A stretch of 64,000 bases of DNA from the NCBI GenBank assembly GCA_029378245.1, contig JARKIF010000006.1, positions 62,001 to 126,000 of the forward strand. Reading direction: 5' to 3'. Of this stretch, positions 21,132 through 31,828 are shown in pieces; the stretch's first letter is position 1; the number at the start of each line of letters is the position of its first letter. This DNA is from Roridomyces roridus. Its lineage: Eukaryota > Basidiomycota > Agaricomycetes > Agaricales > Mycenaceae. The notes beneath the pieces were generated by a model. It was given only the letters and a program-made list of their open reading frames with translations. It was not told the DNA's origin and ran no database searches. Both the position numbers and the translations under genes were made by a program.

Positions 21132-23147
21132 GGACAAGAGTGGAAGAACGGGAGCTATTTAGGGGCGCCTCGGGCCCCGAGATCAGTCTTCGAATTTGAT
21201 CTGCGGATCTGTCAGAGTGGAGCTGCGATTGCTACCGACCATCGTGGTGACATTGGCAAGTCTGGGATTTCTTTTCGCCAGTGTCGAGGGATGTGGAATG
21301 CGAGGGTAGCGGAACATTGACGAAATGGCACTTTGAAATTTGCGGATCAAGGGAAATGTGTAACAGGAGGTGATAGCCGCCTGCCAAACATGCAACAAAC
21401 AGATCACTTTTCGCCGGAGTACAGGATTCAGGCAAAAGTACATAATGTACCGGGACATCGCTTTCCGGTACCCGAGATCGTCGTCCTGTCCCCCGTCTTC
21501 GCACACCTGTACAGACTTTATCTGGCATGTCCCTCAGCTCACCGGCACAGCCAATCCTGTGAATTTAGCGTCCCCTGGGTCGTCGGAGCTCGTGAAAAAT
21601 GAAAAAAAGCACCGATCCCAGCCTTTTGTCTGTTTCGGCAAGACACTGACATCAAATGTGTGATCAAACTGAAATCAAATCATTCCGAGAAGGTTGGTGC
21701 ACATTTCTGTTGACTACCAATGCAACAGTGGACTTCCACTTAAGGATTCCGTGCCGTGGCGACAGGAAACCCATATGAACTGTACATCTCAGCGGTGTTG
21801 GCTAGATGCCATGTGTTCTGGCCGGAAGATCATTTCCAGCGGATCAGAAATCTCCGTGTGTCTACTCCCTGCAATCCCAGAAAGAGAATGTGCCGTTGAC
21901 CTGACCTTGGACAAATTCACTGTCTTAGCTTCACCATAAGCTCCACTATTCTTACACAAATAGTTGGGACATGTGTGACATCGCAACCGTGCTCAGCTCC
22001 ATCAAAATACCTGATCTGACTTGAGCCCACCAAGAAACGAACGAAATACGAACCTGGAAGTCCACACGGTGCCGTCGGCACATTTTTCCTGAATAGCCCT
22101 CGTATATAGGAACATTTCACCCTGCAGGAGTATACCATGCCGATTGGCCATTCCCGAGATATTTAAACGATGTACAGGAAAGCCATACCAGCTGTACATC
22201 AAATGATGGTCGGCTGGACAGGTATCTGATGCGGTGTGTACATGAATGATCGGCCGGCTGTTCAACAAGATCTTATCAAATGGGCATGATGGTCTTATCG
22301 GCTGGACCGGAACATCATCCCCGGTACAGGAAGAACATCTCCGTGGACATTTAAGGTACACGCACAGGATTAGTTAATCCGTTGCAATACTTTGAGGGGC
22401 AGCCGGCAAAGGCTCCGGCTAGATCAACTACGCCGTCGTCGGGATCATGATCGATCAATTCGGTTGCAATTTGGTTGCAATCACGGTTTTTCTCCAGTCA
22501 CACATGCGTGTCGGCCCCGGGAGCCTGCCAACACACGTAACCTGGGTGCCTGAGGGTGAGGTGGGTATGTCTTTCCCGCGAGCATGCCAATGCAAGGTCT
22601 CTCCCAGCTCAGGTTATCAGATGACTCACTTGATGAGGCTGGTTTGAGTTTCAATTCCCGAGCGATGCGCATGGCCTCGAGCTTGCGAGATCATTGGGTT
22701 GAATTTTTTGCAAGCTGAACCTCGGATTCATCTCACTGGCAACTGCCTCCCGAGATTGCAGGGAACTCAATTTTTCGAAGGAAATTCTTTGATCCATCCC
22801 ACAAGTCTCAGCACCCGATCTTCTGTCGATATGTACTCAGTATGGGAGGACTCCGTCCGTCGGAAACCAGTATAAGTACGTATGAACCCACCAATTATCA
22901 ACTCCAAGACGGGTGGCAAGACAAATACGCCTCGCCACAATCAGCGAGCAAGCCAAGCCGTTCCGAACGCATGTCCAATTGTCCAGCCCGAGGCACCACT
23001 ATTCATGTGGTATTCTCATCCGGTACGCCGCTAACCCCACACCAAACCCGGAACCACCGCGGTACCCGCTGCTTCTCCCGCACCAGGCGCACAAATGAAT
23101 CGGATGTGGCGATGGATGCGAATTCCAACTCCGCAATCACGGGAATG
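21132..23147. other. 2 kb without a supported gene
   Basis: Short frames only; two 97-107-codon frames at 21.2-21.7 kb overlap on opposite strands. The sequence up to 23147 is the left flank of the retrotransposon; its last five bases, GAATG, are the target-site duplication. Confidence 0.5.
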
Positions 23148-23309
23148 TGTAAACCTGACGGTCTACAACGGCCCGGATCACTGTTGATGGGATCATTCAT
23201 TCTTGTCTCTTACCACCATTGTACGCGTACACTACGTTCTCGATCCACACGCAACGGTTCTATTGTTCTTTTCTGTGCCTTCTGAGTGTTCTCACTCGGT
23301 GAGTTTCCA
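23148..23309 (+). repeat. 5' LTR of the Gypsy element
   Basis: 162 bp, TG...CA ends, apparently identical to the 3' LTR. It is short compared with many Gypsy LTRs. Confidence 0.92.
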
Positions 23310-23830
23310 CTTTTTGAACAATCTCCTCCGTTGCCGTGCCCGTTTCTCCCACTGTATACCACCAGAGATCTGCGGACTCTGTGTTGGCTCTGTCCGTTGC
23401 CGTCGTCCCGCGTAACTCCTCTGGAGTGCAGACGAACCCCCTACCGTTCCAACGTCCCCTTACCGTTGCCGTTGTGGCCCTAGTGCCCGCCCGCGAGCCG
23501 TGTCGAGTGGCCACGTCACTTACACAGCCACAGTCGCTCGTACCCAATCTGTCTCGCACGCCGAGCGTACCGTTCCCGCTTCTTACCCGTCAGGCCGCAA
23601 AGGCTTCTGTATCATTGTCAACCTCTTCATCTCCGTTGACCCCCGTGCCCGAGTCGTTATCGTTGACCAATCTATCGACCGTTGAGGAGGAGTCATCCTT
23701 TCCCATCGTCCCACTGTCTTCCAACTCTCCTCCCTCTACCCCCCCTCCCTCTCCTCCCCCTCATCCTCGCACTCCCTCACCCCACTCCCCCAACTCCACA
23801 GACTCCTCCCTCGACTTCTCGTTTCTGCCA

Positions 23831-24226
23831 ATGTCGTCCACTGCCACCTTTGACGTCCCACCTGATGCAAAAGGGAATGCTGTTGTCATCGGCGTGCCGG
23901 GAAAGCTACCTATCTTCGGCCGTGGCGAGTTCACGCCAATGGCGTGTGCTGACTTTGCCAGCCAAGCCCGCTCGTACTTCCGCTCCAAACCCACCATTAC
24001 CGAGGCCGAGAAGGCCGCGCAGTTAGTCCCCTGCTTCCAGGACCCCCGTTTCCGTGTCTGGGTCCTCCCCGACTCCGTGTATGAAGAATTGGCTGCCATG
24101 TCGTTCACTGGCTTCATGTCCGCCGTCAGGGCTAAGTTCCTTGCGGCGGACTGGATCGACACTGGTCGTCGTGACCTCTTCAATCGTCGGATGTCCCCCA
24201 CCGAGACGTTGACGAATGTGCTCTAA
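23831..24226 (+). pseudogene. gag, 5' part, interrupted by an insertion
   Basis: The first ATG of the open frame is at 23831 (MSSTATFDVPPDAKGNAVVI); the frame itself is open from about 23336. It encodes the capsid-like segment FASQARSYFRSKPTITEAEK and FRVWVLPDSVYEELAAMSFT, then stops at TAA 24224-24226 just after ETLTNV. The missing continuation (VSTFDKFQTDVNALAALL) resumes at about 25626 in the frame of the polyprotein. In the unbroken element gag and pol would be read as one long frame or nearly so. As it stands the capsid region is truncated. Confidence 0.8.
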
Positions 24227-25623
24227 ACCCAAGGGAGAAACCCAACACCACTGTATCGTATACGGTGGTACACAGGAATAAGCAAGTAGCTTATTTAGAT
24301 AACCAACACAGACACGAGCTCGTAGCGAGTGTATTCAATCGAGTGTTCAGACGAGTAAAAGTCCCAATACAGGTCCTTATACAGGTAGTAGGTTGTGGAG
24401 GGAGAAAGTAATAAGTTTATTCCGAAGGAAAGTGGTATTTCCAAGGGACGGGTATTAGGTTCAGTCGAGACTGGAACAAGCAACCCTTTTGGTAGATTGT
24501 ATAGCTTCTCAGCTGTAGTTGATAAGATTGATGTAGTAGGTGGGTTGGTGGTCAAACACCGATCGTATTCCTTATTCCGAAACTTCGCAACTCGATTCTA
24601 CTCTTCTTCCCGACTGGTACTGAGATTCCCTAGCCAAATACGACGATGTTCCAACGACTTGACTTGACTGATTGCTTAATAGATTCTTGATTGAGGCGAG
24701 TACGACGATTTGGTTTCAACGATGACGACGATTCCGATTCAAAATAATATGATTCCAACTAGTACAAACTTTAAGAAGCCACTATCCAACACAGTGCACC
24801 TCGAAAGCCCAAGCACAACCCTTTAGAGACGCTAATGCGTACAACAGACGGGGGTGATTGTCCGGCCTCCAAGGGAACACTCTACCTAGTTATATACAAG
24901 TCCGGCAATCTAATAAATAATACAGGAATGCGATCCTTGCAACACAATTAGGGTATCCTTGCTATTTCATTGGTCTACAGGTTGGATGGCGCCATCCTCG
25001 CACCATCCCAAGCTCAGTCAGCCGTCGATCCATCATGTTTCAGTTTGGTAAGGCTGATGCCGAGGGTCGGAAGTCGAGTTCCATTATTCCCATCTTTCCT
25101 ACTCTGCGCTATCGTTCCAGGACCGGATAGTACTGGTCCGTAGCTTTAATTCGATACCCACATCTTGGGTATCCCGTCGTCAAAGACACCATTCCGAAGC
25201 TCGCAAGTAGTGATTCCAGAGTGCTCCCGTGTTCCGATATCACGGACCAGGCACACGATCTTCCGGCGCCATCATTCCGGTTGGTAATGACTCCAGCTGA
25301 GGCCTCGATCGTGATCAATGACTCAACCGTCCGCTTATTCCCAATTGCTGCTAATTCCCTTGTAACCATCGGATTGAACCAGAGCTCAACGACTTGGTTA
25401 TAAGATATTCCCATTGGTAAGAGGACTAGCACGAACTCCTACGTGTTTCGGAGTGGGTCCGTCAGTCATCTTAGGTTCCCCTTCGACCCGTACAGTACAC
25501 CATGCATCGTAATCCTACTAGCTGCTTCTGGGCTCAGCACTAGCGCTCTCGTGAGATGATACTACTGTTGGTTATAAGAGAAATCGCGAAATTTCACGTA
25601 TTCCTAGCGTGTTCATATTGCAG
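24218..25623. other. about 1.4-kb insertion within gag, class unknown
   Basis: Non-coding (longest frame about 107 codons) and AT-richer than gag. The edges look like a splice pair (GTGCTC at 24218, TTCATATTGCAG ending 25623), but joining there leaves gag out of frame by one base. No terminal inverted repeat or clear target duplication was found. It contains several short perfect hairpins, such as AATAAGC-aagta-GCTTATT, GATACCCA-catct-TGGGTATC and the 14-bp palindrome GGATGGCGCCATCC. It may be a nested non-autonomous element or solo repeat. Confidence 0.6.
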
Positions 25624-25757
25624 GCGTATCAACGTTCGACAAGTTCCAGACGGACGTTAACGCGCTCGCCGCCCTCCTGACAGACGACCCCGTCGCTTCC
25701 AAGCTTGATGACCTCGGGGTCGACGCCGTTCGCATTCGTCACACCATCCAAGCCGGG

Positions 25758-28700
25758 ATGGACCACGACCTGTCCGTGCTTGTCAGCGCGACGGATGTGA
25801 ACAAGGAGAAGGATTTGGCCAAGTGGATTGCAGAGGTCAACGTCATTGATCGTCGTCGCATTCACGAGGCCGGACAATTCAATAAAGCCGTTGCTGCCGC
25901 CACCGCCGCCGCCCTTGCTGCCGATCGCGAGAAGGAGAAGGAGAGAGATAAAGCCAAGCGCAAAGCGATGGGCGCCGCCGACGACTCCCGTGCGGGCAAG
26001 CGCTTCTTCCCAGGGCGCAGCTCTTCCCTCCCTCCTTCGGCTCCTTCCACTCCCTCCACCTCTGCCCCTGGTCCCCGTGTCGTCAACCGCTTACCGTCGC
26101 TCACTGAGGCAGAGAAGGATCTGCTCAACGCAAATGAAGGATGTCGCAAATGCCGTCGTTTCTGGGTTGGCCACATGAGCCGTGAATGCCCGAACGAGTT
26201 CCCCGACGCGGCCTCTTACCGCACCCTGACTCAGGCTGATGCGGACGCTGCCAAGAAACGTGGAAAGGGAAAGGCCGTCGCGGTTGTGGTCCCAAAGGAG
26301 ACGGAGACCTACGACCCGAATGACAGTCTGGATGACGAAGATTCCGTTTCCTCTCGTGTGAGTCATCGTTCTGAACACCTCCTTTGGGACTGTCTTCTCG
26401 ACGGTGCCGATTCCCCTGTCCCCATCCCTGTCCGTTCATTGATTGACGATGGTTCCCATCTAGTCCTGATTGATCAATCACTGGCCGAACAATTACACTT
26501 GCAGACGTATACATTGCACGAACCTGAAGAAATATCGCTCGCTTTAGACTCCCCTACTTTACCGATTACGCATTTCATCAAACTGAGGACAATTTCCGTA
26601 GACCAACGATGGACCTCAAATACTGTACGCGCTCTCGTTGTTAAAAACCTCTGTACGCCCTTGTTACTCGGCCTCCCTTGGCTCGAGAAAAATCATATAG
26701 TTATTGATCATCGTGCGCGCTCTATTGTTGACAAACGCGTCGGCTACGATTTGTTTAAGCCCAACTTGAGTCCTGCTCAAAGCAAAGTCCGAGAGTCTCC
26801 GATAGATAAACGCAGGCGTACCAAACGCGAGCACGTTGCGATGGCTAAGGAATTGAAATCTGTCTGCAGCGCGCGTCTGGCCCGACTCGAGGCTGATAAC
26901 CATTTTGAGTCTGTGCAACCTGTCGATGTGGTAGCTGCTGTGCGCGAACGCATTGATGCACTAGCTCACCGCAGCCACCTTGACACAAAGGGAGATCTGC
27001 TGCGTGCCAAGTTCCCTATGCTCTTCGAGCCAATGCCCCATGTTGACATGCTGCCAACAGATGTTGTTTGCGAAATTAAAGTAAAAACGGCTGAACGAGA
27101 TCTCGAGACACGTTCATATTCAAGTCCTCGAAAGTACAAGGAGGCGTGGCAGACGTTGATTAAGAACCACCTCAATGCAGGTCGCATTCGCCCATCCACC
27201 TCCCCTCATGCTTCACCGGCGTTCTGGATTCCCAAGGCAGACAAGACCGTGTTGCCACGCTGGGTGAACGACTTTCGTCGTTTGAATGCAATTACGATCC
27301 GAGACGCTTTTCCGCTGCCAAAGGTGGATGATATTCTGGCTGACTGTGCAAAAGGGAAGATCTGGTCAACAATCGACTTTACCGACAGTTTTTTTCAGAC
27401 ACGTTTGGATGAGGATTCAATAAAGTACACTGCTGTCAGCACACCCCTGGGACTCTACGAATGGCTTGTGATGCCCCAGGGTTTAAAGAACGCACCGGCA
27501 GTGCAACAACGACGGGTCACCGCCGCGCTGCGTGAGTATATTGGAAAGATCTGTCATGTATACCTGGACGATATTATCATTTGGTCGGAAAATGTTGAAG
27601 ATCATGAACGCGACGTTGAACTGGTTTTTGAAGCCTTACGGAAGGCTGGGTTATACTGCAATTCAAAAAAGACGAAGCTCTTTCAGCATAGTGTTGAGTT
27701 CCTGGGCCACCAGATATCTGAGCGAGGGGTCGAGGCCGACACTCGGAAGGTTGAGCGTATCGTAAACTGGCCGACGCCTAAATCGAGCACAAACGTGCGG
27801 TCTTTCCTGGGCCTGGTGCGGTACATCAGTAAATTCCTACCTTGTCTCGCGGAATGGACCCCGACCTTGGAGAAGCTGACGACGAAGGATTGCGATAAGA
27901 AGTTCCCGGCCTGGTCGAAGGAACACCAAAAAGCTTTTGACGAGATTAAGAAAATCGTGGTCAGCCGTGACTGCCTAACCGTTATCGACCACGAGAATAG
28001 AGGTGACAACCAGATCTTCGTGACTGCGGATGCGAGCGACAAGCGTTCTGGGGCAATGCTGTCCTACGGGCCGAACTGGGAAACGGCCAGGCCCGTGGCG
28101 TTCGACTCGTGCACCTTCAAAGGCGCTGAGCTCAATTACCCTGTTCACGAGAAAGAGTTGCTCGCTATTGTCCGCGCGCTCAAACGTTGGAAAGTGGACC
28201 TGCTTGGAAATGAATTTACTGTTTTCACTGACCACCGCACCTTGGAGTCATTCAACTCGCAGAAGGACCTGTCACATCGACAGGCGCGCTGGTCGGAATT
28301 CCTGTCGCAATTCGATTTTGAGACGGTTTATGTGAAGGGTGAGGACAACACCGTGGCAGACGCGCTGTCTAGGACTGAGTTTGCCGAGGACTCGCCTGCC
28401 ACGAACGATGTTCCTCACCCGAAGGGTTCTCAGGGACCGCCACCTGTCGCTGTCATTCTTCGTGCTGATCGGGACTCCCCCAAGTTCGCCGTGCAATGCC
28501 TTGCAGACACCCGGATCAAATCTGCAGACGGGGAAACATTCGTTGCGCCTGTGCTGGAGATTACGGTTCACAAGAAGGTCTTGCAACAGATCCGCGAAGG
28601 ATACAAGACTGATCCGTGGTGTGCAAAATTGTCGTCTGTCAGTAAGGGCATGCCTGGCCTTGTATTCCGCGACGGATTGTGGTACGTTGCTGACCGCCTC

Positions 28701-30038
28701 ATCATACCACGAGTCGGTTCGATCCGCCAGGATCTTTTCCATCTCGCACACGACGCACTGGGCCATTTTGGTTTCGACAAGTCGTACAAGTCACTCCGTG
28801 ATTGTTACTATTGGCCCAACATGCGCCGTGACCTCGAAGGCGCGTATATTCCCGCATGCGCCGACTGTCAACGCAACAAGTCCCGAACGAAGAGACCCGC
28901 CGGTCCCCTTCATCCAAATCCGATCCCAGAAGGACGTGGCGATTCAGTTGCGATTGATTTCATTGGGCCTTTGCCTCTGGACCAGGGTTACAACTGCATT
29001 GCATCTTTCACCTGTAGACTGGGGTCCGACATCCGTCTTGCACCAACGCGTACCGACATCTCTGCCCCGGATTTTGCGTTGATTTTTTTCGATCACTGGT
29101 ACTGCGAGAATGGCATGCCGTTGGATATTTTCAGTGATCGTGACAAGCTCTTTGTCTCCGAATTTTGGGCTGCGCTTCACAAGCTGACAGGTGTAAAGCT
29201 TAAAATGTCAACGGCTTTTCACCCCGAGACGGATGGTGCTAGCGAGCGGACGAACAAGACCGTGAACCAGGCGATCCGGTACCATGTTTCCCGTAACCAA
29301 CGCGGATGGGTTCGGGCTCTGCCTCGAGTGCGTTTTGACATGATGAACACGGTGAACGCGTCGACTGGTTTCTCGGGGTTTCAACTTCGAATGGGCCGCT
29401 CTCCTCGTGTTATTCCTCCGCTTGTGGCCGGTCCACGTGGACAACTATCGGAACCCGACAAACTCGCAGTTGATCTCATCGCCCGGCTGGAACTTGACGT
29501 ACTCGAAGCTCGCGAGAACCTGCTCACCGCAAAGCTGTCGCAGGCTGAGCAGGCTAACAAGGCTCGACGTCCGGATCACGACATAAAAATCGGTGATCGT
29601 GTTAAACTGACCACAGCGCACCGCAGGTCACACTACATTCAAAAGGGCAGCGGTCGTGTCGCCAAGTACATGCCCCGCTTCGACGGCCCATACAAGGTCA
29701 TTGGTGCACATCCAGAATGCTCAACTTACACTCTCGACCTAGAAAACCAACCTAATGTTTACCCTGTTTTCCATTCTTCCGAGATTGAACCCTTTATAGA
29801 AAACGACGACGTACTCTTTCCCGACCGCAAACTCGCAAAGCCCGCCCCAATTATAAACGACCGCGGTGAAGAAGAATTCTACATTGACAAGATAGTTGAT
29901 GAACGCAAGCGCGGTCGTGGAATGCAGTACCTAGTCCGTTTCACCGGTTACGGCCCTGGCGCCGACAAGTGGCTGCCTGGTCGCGAAGTCGCCGACTGCG
30001 AGGCCTTGGACGTTTGGCTCGCTCGCTCACAAGATTGA
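25758..30038 (+). CDS. Gypsy polyprotein: gag end, protease, RT, RNase H, integrase, chromodomain
   Basis: 1426 codons without a stop; the frame is open upstream to about 25623, so ATG 25758 is merely the first Met after the insertion. In order: CX2CX6HX4C zinc knuckle (C129, C132, H139, C144); aspartic protease with LIDDGSHLVLID near 228; reverse transcriptase with YLDD at 602; RNase H (ADASDKRSGA near 757, ELLAIVRALKRW, FTDHRTLESF); integrase HHCC (HDALGHFGF...CADCQRNKS, about 1000-1035) and D,D-E core (AIDFIGPL, FSDRDKLF, DGASERTNKT). A C-terminal chromodomain (YLVRFTGYGPGADKWLPGRE) lies near 1395. Chromodomains steer integration to marked chromatin in chromoviruses. All catalytic residues appear intact. 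Confidence 0.95.
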   Translation: MDHDLSVLVSATDVNKEKDLAKWIAEVNVIDRRRIHEAGQFNKAVAAATAAALAADREKEKERDKAKRKAMGAADDSRAGKRFFPGRSSSLPPSAPSTPSTSAPGPRVVNRLPSLTEAEKDLLNANEGCRKCRRFWVGHMSRECPNEFPDAASYRTLTQADADAAKKRGKGKAVAVVVPKETETYDPNDSLDDEDSVSSRVSHRSEHLLWDCLLDGADSPVPIPVRSLIDDGSHLVLIDQSLAEQLHLQTYTLHEPEEISLALDSPTLPITHFIKLRTISVDQRWTSNTVRALVVKNLCTPLLLGLPWLEKNHIVIDHRARSIVDKRVGYDLFKPNLSPAQSKVRESPIDKRRRTKREHVAMAKELKSVCSARLARLEADNHFESVQPVDVVAAVRERIDALAHRSHLDTKGDLLRAKFPMLFEPMPHVDMLPTDVVCEIKVKTAERDLETRSYSSPRKYKEAWQTLIKNHLNAGRIRPSTSPHASPAFWIPKADKTVLPRWVNDFRRLNAITIRDAFPLPKVDDILADCAKGKIWSTIDFTDSFFQTRLDEDSIKYTAVSTPLGLYEWLVMPQGLKNAPAVQQRRVTAALREYIGKICHVYLDDIIIWSENVEDHERDVELVFEALRKAGLYCNSKKTKLFQHSVEFLGHQISERGVEADTRKVERIVNWPTPKSSTNVRSFLGLVRYISKFLPCLAEWTPTLEKLTTKDCDKKFPAWSKEHQKAFDEIKKIVVSRDCLTVIDHENRGDNQIFVTADASDKRSGAMLSYGPNWETARPVAFDSCTFKGAELNYPVHEKELLAIVRALKRWKVDLLGNEFTVFTDHRTLESFNSQKDLSHRQARWSEFLSQFDFETVYVKGEDNTVADALSRTEFAEDSPATNDVPHPKGSQGPPPVAVILRADRDSPKFAVQCLADTRIKSADGETFVAPVLEITVHKKVLQQIREGYKTDPWCAKLSSVSKGMPGLVFRDGLWYVADRLIIPRVGSIRQDLFHLAHDALGHFGFDKSYKSLRDCYYWPNMRRDLEGAYIPACADCQRNKSRTKRPAGPLHPNPIPEGRGDSVAIDFIGPLPLDQGYNCIASFTCRLGSDIRLAPTRTDISAPDFALIFFDHWYCENGMPLDIFSDRDKLFVSEFWAALHKLTGVKLKMSTAFHPETDGASERTNKTVNQAIRYHVSRNQRGWVRALPRVRFDMMNTVNASTGFSGFQLRMGRSPRVIPPLVAGPRGQLSEPDKLAVDLIARLELDVLEARENLLTAKLSQAEQANKARRPDHDIKIGDRVKLTTAHRRSHYIQKGSGRVAKYMPRFDGPYKVIGAHPECSTYTLDLENQPNVYPVFHSSEIEPFIENDDVLFPDRKLAKPAPIINDRGEEEFYIDKIVDERKRGRGMQYLVRFTGYGPGADKWLPGREVADCEALDVWLARSQD

Positions 30039-30170
30039 CGGAGGCTCGGCTGGGCCAACCTTTTTTCTCCCTGCAGTCGATTGGTTGGGACAGCTGTCTC
30101 GTGAAGACCTTTCGGGCATGCATTTGGTTGTGGCTTACCTTACATTTACTATACTGACGGCAGATTTTTG

Positions 30171-30184
30171 TGGGAGGGGGAGGG
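30171..30184 (+). other. polypurine tract of the Gypsy element
   Basis: TGGGAGGGGGAGGG directly before the 3' LTR, in the position and composition used to prime plus-strand DNA synthesis. Confidence 0.8.
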
Positions 30185-30346
30185 TGTAAACCTGACGGTC
30201 TACAACGGCCCGGATCACTGTTGATGGGATCATTCATTCTTGTCTCTTACCACCATTGTACGCGTACACTACGTTCTCGATCCACACGCAACGGTTCTAT
30301 TGTTCTTTTCTGTGCCTTCTGAGTGTTCTCACTCGGTGAGTTTCCA
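30185..30346 (+). repeat. 3' LTR of the Gypsy element
   Basis: 162 bp, apparently identical to 23148-23309, followed by GAATG, the duplicated target site. Confidence 0.92.
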
Positions 30347-30677
30347 GAATGTCGGAAAGATACCGATGCGCGGATTTGAGGCTTCCTGTTTTGTCCCAAG
30401 ATTTTCGAGCGCTTTTGTTCCACTCATCCAGTCAAGCGCGGTGCGGATCCCCGTGTTGTGGGACCACACAGAACACGCCAGCACTCAGGGTCGAGCGATA
30501 CGGCGTTTCACCGCAGTCGAATTCATTCATTCCAACTGTGGGTTCCCAACTCATAGATAGTAAGTATAGGTCTGGAATGCGTATCAGAATCACCGCAGCG
30601 GTCAGATGTTCGACGTCACGGAACACTGCAGCCGCTGCTCGATGCGGTAGAAGCCACCTTCTCTTACGGCGGATGGT

Positions 30678-31159
30678 AGTGGTGTGGAGCACTGTTTGGG
30701 CATTAACTGGTCTCACTTGGATGATTGACATCACATACCTATGATTTGAACCCGATGAATCATATTTGAAATCCCGGTGTATCGGGAGGTATTGGGAGTA
30801 GGATGAGGGCAGACGGCGGCTCCCAGTGACTGACAAACTCGAGTTACTTCTCATGGGAACGAGTAAATTTGACCTGTTTCTCTGTCAGCGCCCGAGAGAT
30901 GTCTTCGACGGCTGCAACAGTGGTGTGGAGCGCTGTTTGGGCATTAACTGGTCTCACTTGGATGATTGACATCACATACCTATGATTTGAACCCGATGAA
31001 TCATATTTGAAATCCCGGTGTATCGGGAGGTATTGGGAGTAGGATGAGGGCAGACGGCGGCTCCCAGTGACTGACAAACTCGAGTTACTTCTCATGGGAA
31101 CGAGTAAATGTGACCTGTTTCTCTGTCAGCGCCCGAGAGATGTCTTCGACGGCTGCAAC
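30678..31159. repeat. tandem duplication, 2 x 241 bp
   Basis: Unit 1 (30678-30918) and unit 2 (30919-31159) abut exactly; each starts AGTGGTGTGGAG and ends GACGGCTGCAAC. I see only two differences (an A/G in GAGC(A/G)CTG and a T/G in GTAAAT(T/G)TGACC). The duplication is recent. On the minus strand each unit keeps an open frame starting MRSNSSLSVTGSRRLPSSYS, but no domain is visible. Confidence 0.9.
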
Positions 31160-31734
31160 GTCTCACTTCAAACTGAGGCAAGTTATAACTACGATGATGT
31201 GTGGTCCGATATTGGCCGGCGATCGAGCGGTTCACCGCCTGACCGGCGTGCCTTTCTTCCAGCTATATTTGCGTATCGAAGCACTGAATTTTATCGATTC
31301 CATCAGAGTCGGAGTTGACGTTGCATCAGTTGCCAACGGGTGGAATGATGAACCCTTAAATAAGTTACGGCCCAAATGATCGGTACTCCAACGGTTCGCA
31401 GGAGCCTGGGTAAAGGATGCGGGAAATCGTGAGGAGCACAGCCTGGGGTTGGGAGAATCAGTGTGTACGGACATCGCGGCTGTCCATCAGTCAAAACTGA
31501 TGTCCATGTCCTGAACGTGTAGCTTCTCCCGAGGTTAAGAATCCCGAAGTTAAGAATACGTCTCTGCGCCCGGTCTGCACATTGCCCGGAAGATGCCGGA
31601 CAAATACTTCGGGGCCCAATTTACTTGTGCACTCCGTGCAAGACTGGAGGTTGAACTGAACGATGAGGTCGATCAATGTGCATATCTTCCGTGCGATGGC
31701 TCAACGGCACAGCCTTTTACGAATATCGCATCAG

Positions 31735-31828
31735 AACTTCGATACAACACGAAGAGGAACTATAGCACAGAGGGCAACCCACTACCCCTTAAGTATGTTA
31801 CTATAGCTGACCCAAGTTGAACCAGAGC
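31735..31828. repeat. 94-bp dispersed repeat, copy 1
   Basis: From AACTTCGATACAACACGAAG to AAGTTGAACCAGAGC, identical to 47275-47368, 15.5 kb away in the same orientation. The flanks are unrelated. Confidence 0.9.

Larger units (their letters stand above)
23148..30346 (+). mobile_element. Ty3/Gypsy LTR retrotransposon (chromovirus type)
   Basis: A full-length fungal element of about 7.2 kb. Two 162-bp LTRs (23148-23309 and 30185-30346) start TGTAAACC and end TTTCCA, and I found no difference between them. GAATG flanks both sides (23143-23147 and 30347-30351) as a 5-bp target duplication. A purine tract (GGGAGGGGGAGGG, ending 30184) precedes the 3' LTR. The internal part encodes gag and a Gypsy-order polyprotein (protease, RT, RNase H, integrase) ending in a chromodomain. 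Gag is interrupted by about 1.4 kb at 24218-25622, the one clear defect. The identical LTRs mean recent insertion. Confidence 0.93.

Noticed and set aside
24226..25620. The many 5-bp hairpins in the gag insertion as evidence of an RNA element
   Set aside because: Stems of five bases with loops of 3-10 are expected about eight times per kilobase by chance. Only the 7-10-bp stems were kept as noteworthy.
24218..25623. A spliceosomal intron inside gag
   Set aside because: Although the ends are GT...AG, splicing there puts gag one base out of frame. Introns are also not expected to survive retrotransposition, and 1.4 kb is far longer than other introns in the window. Kept as an insertion of unknown type.
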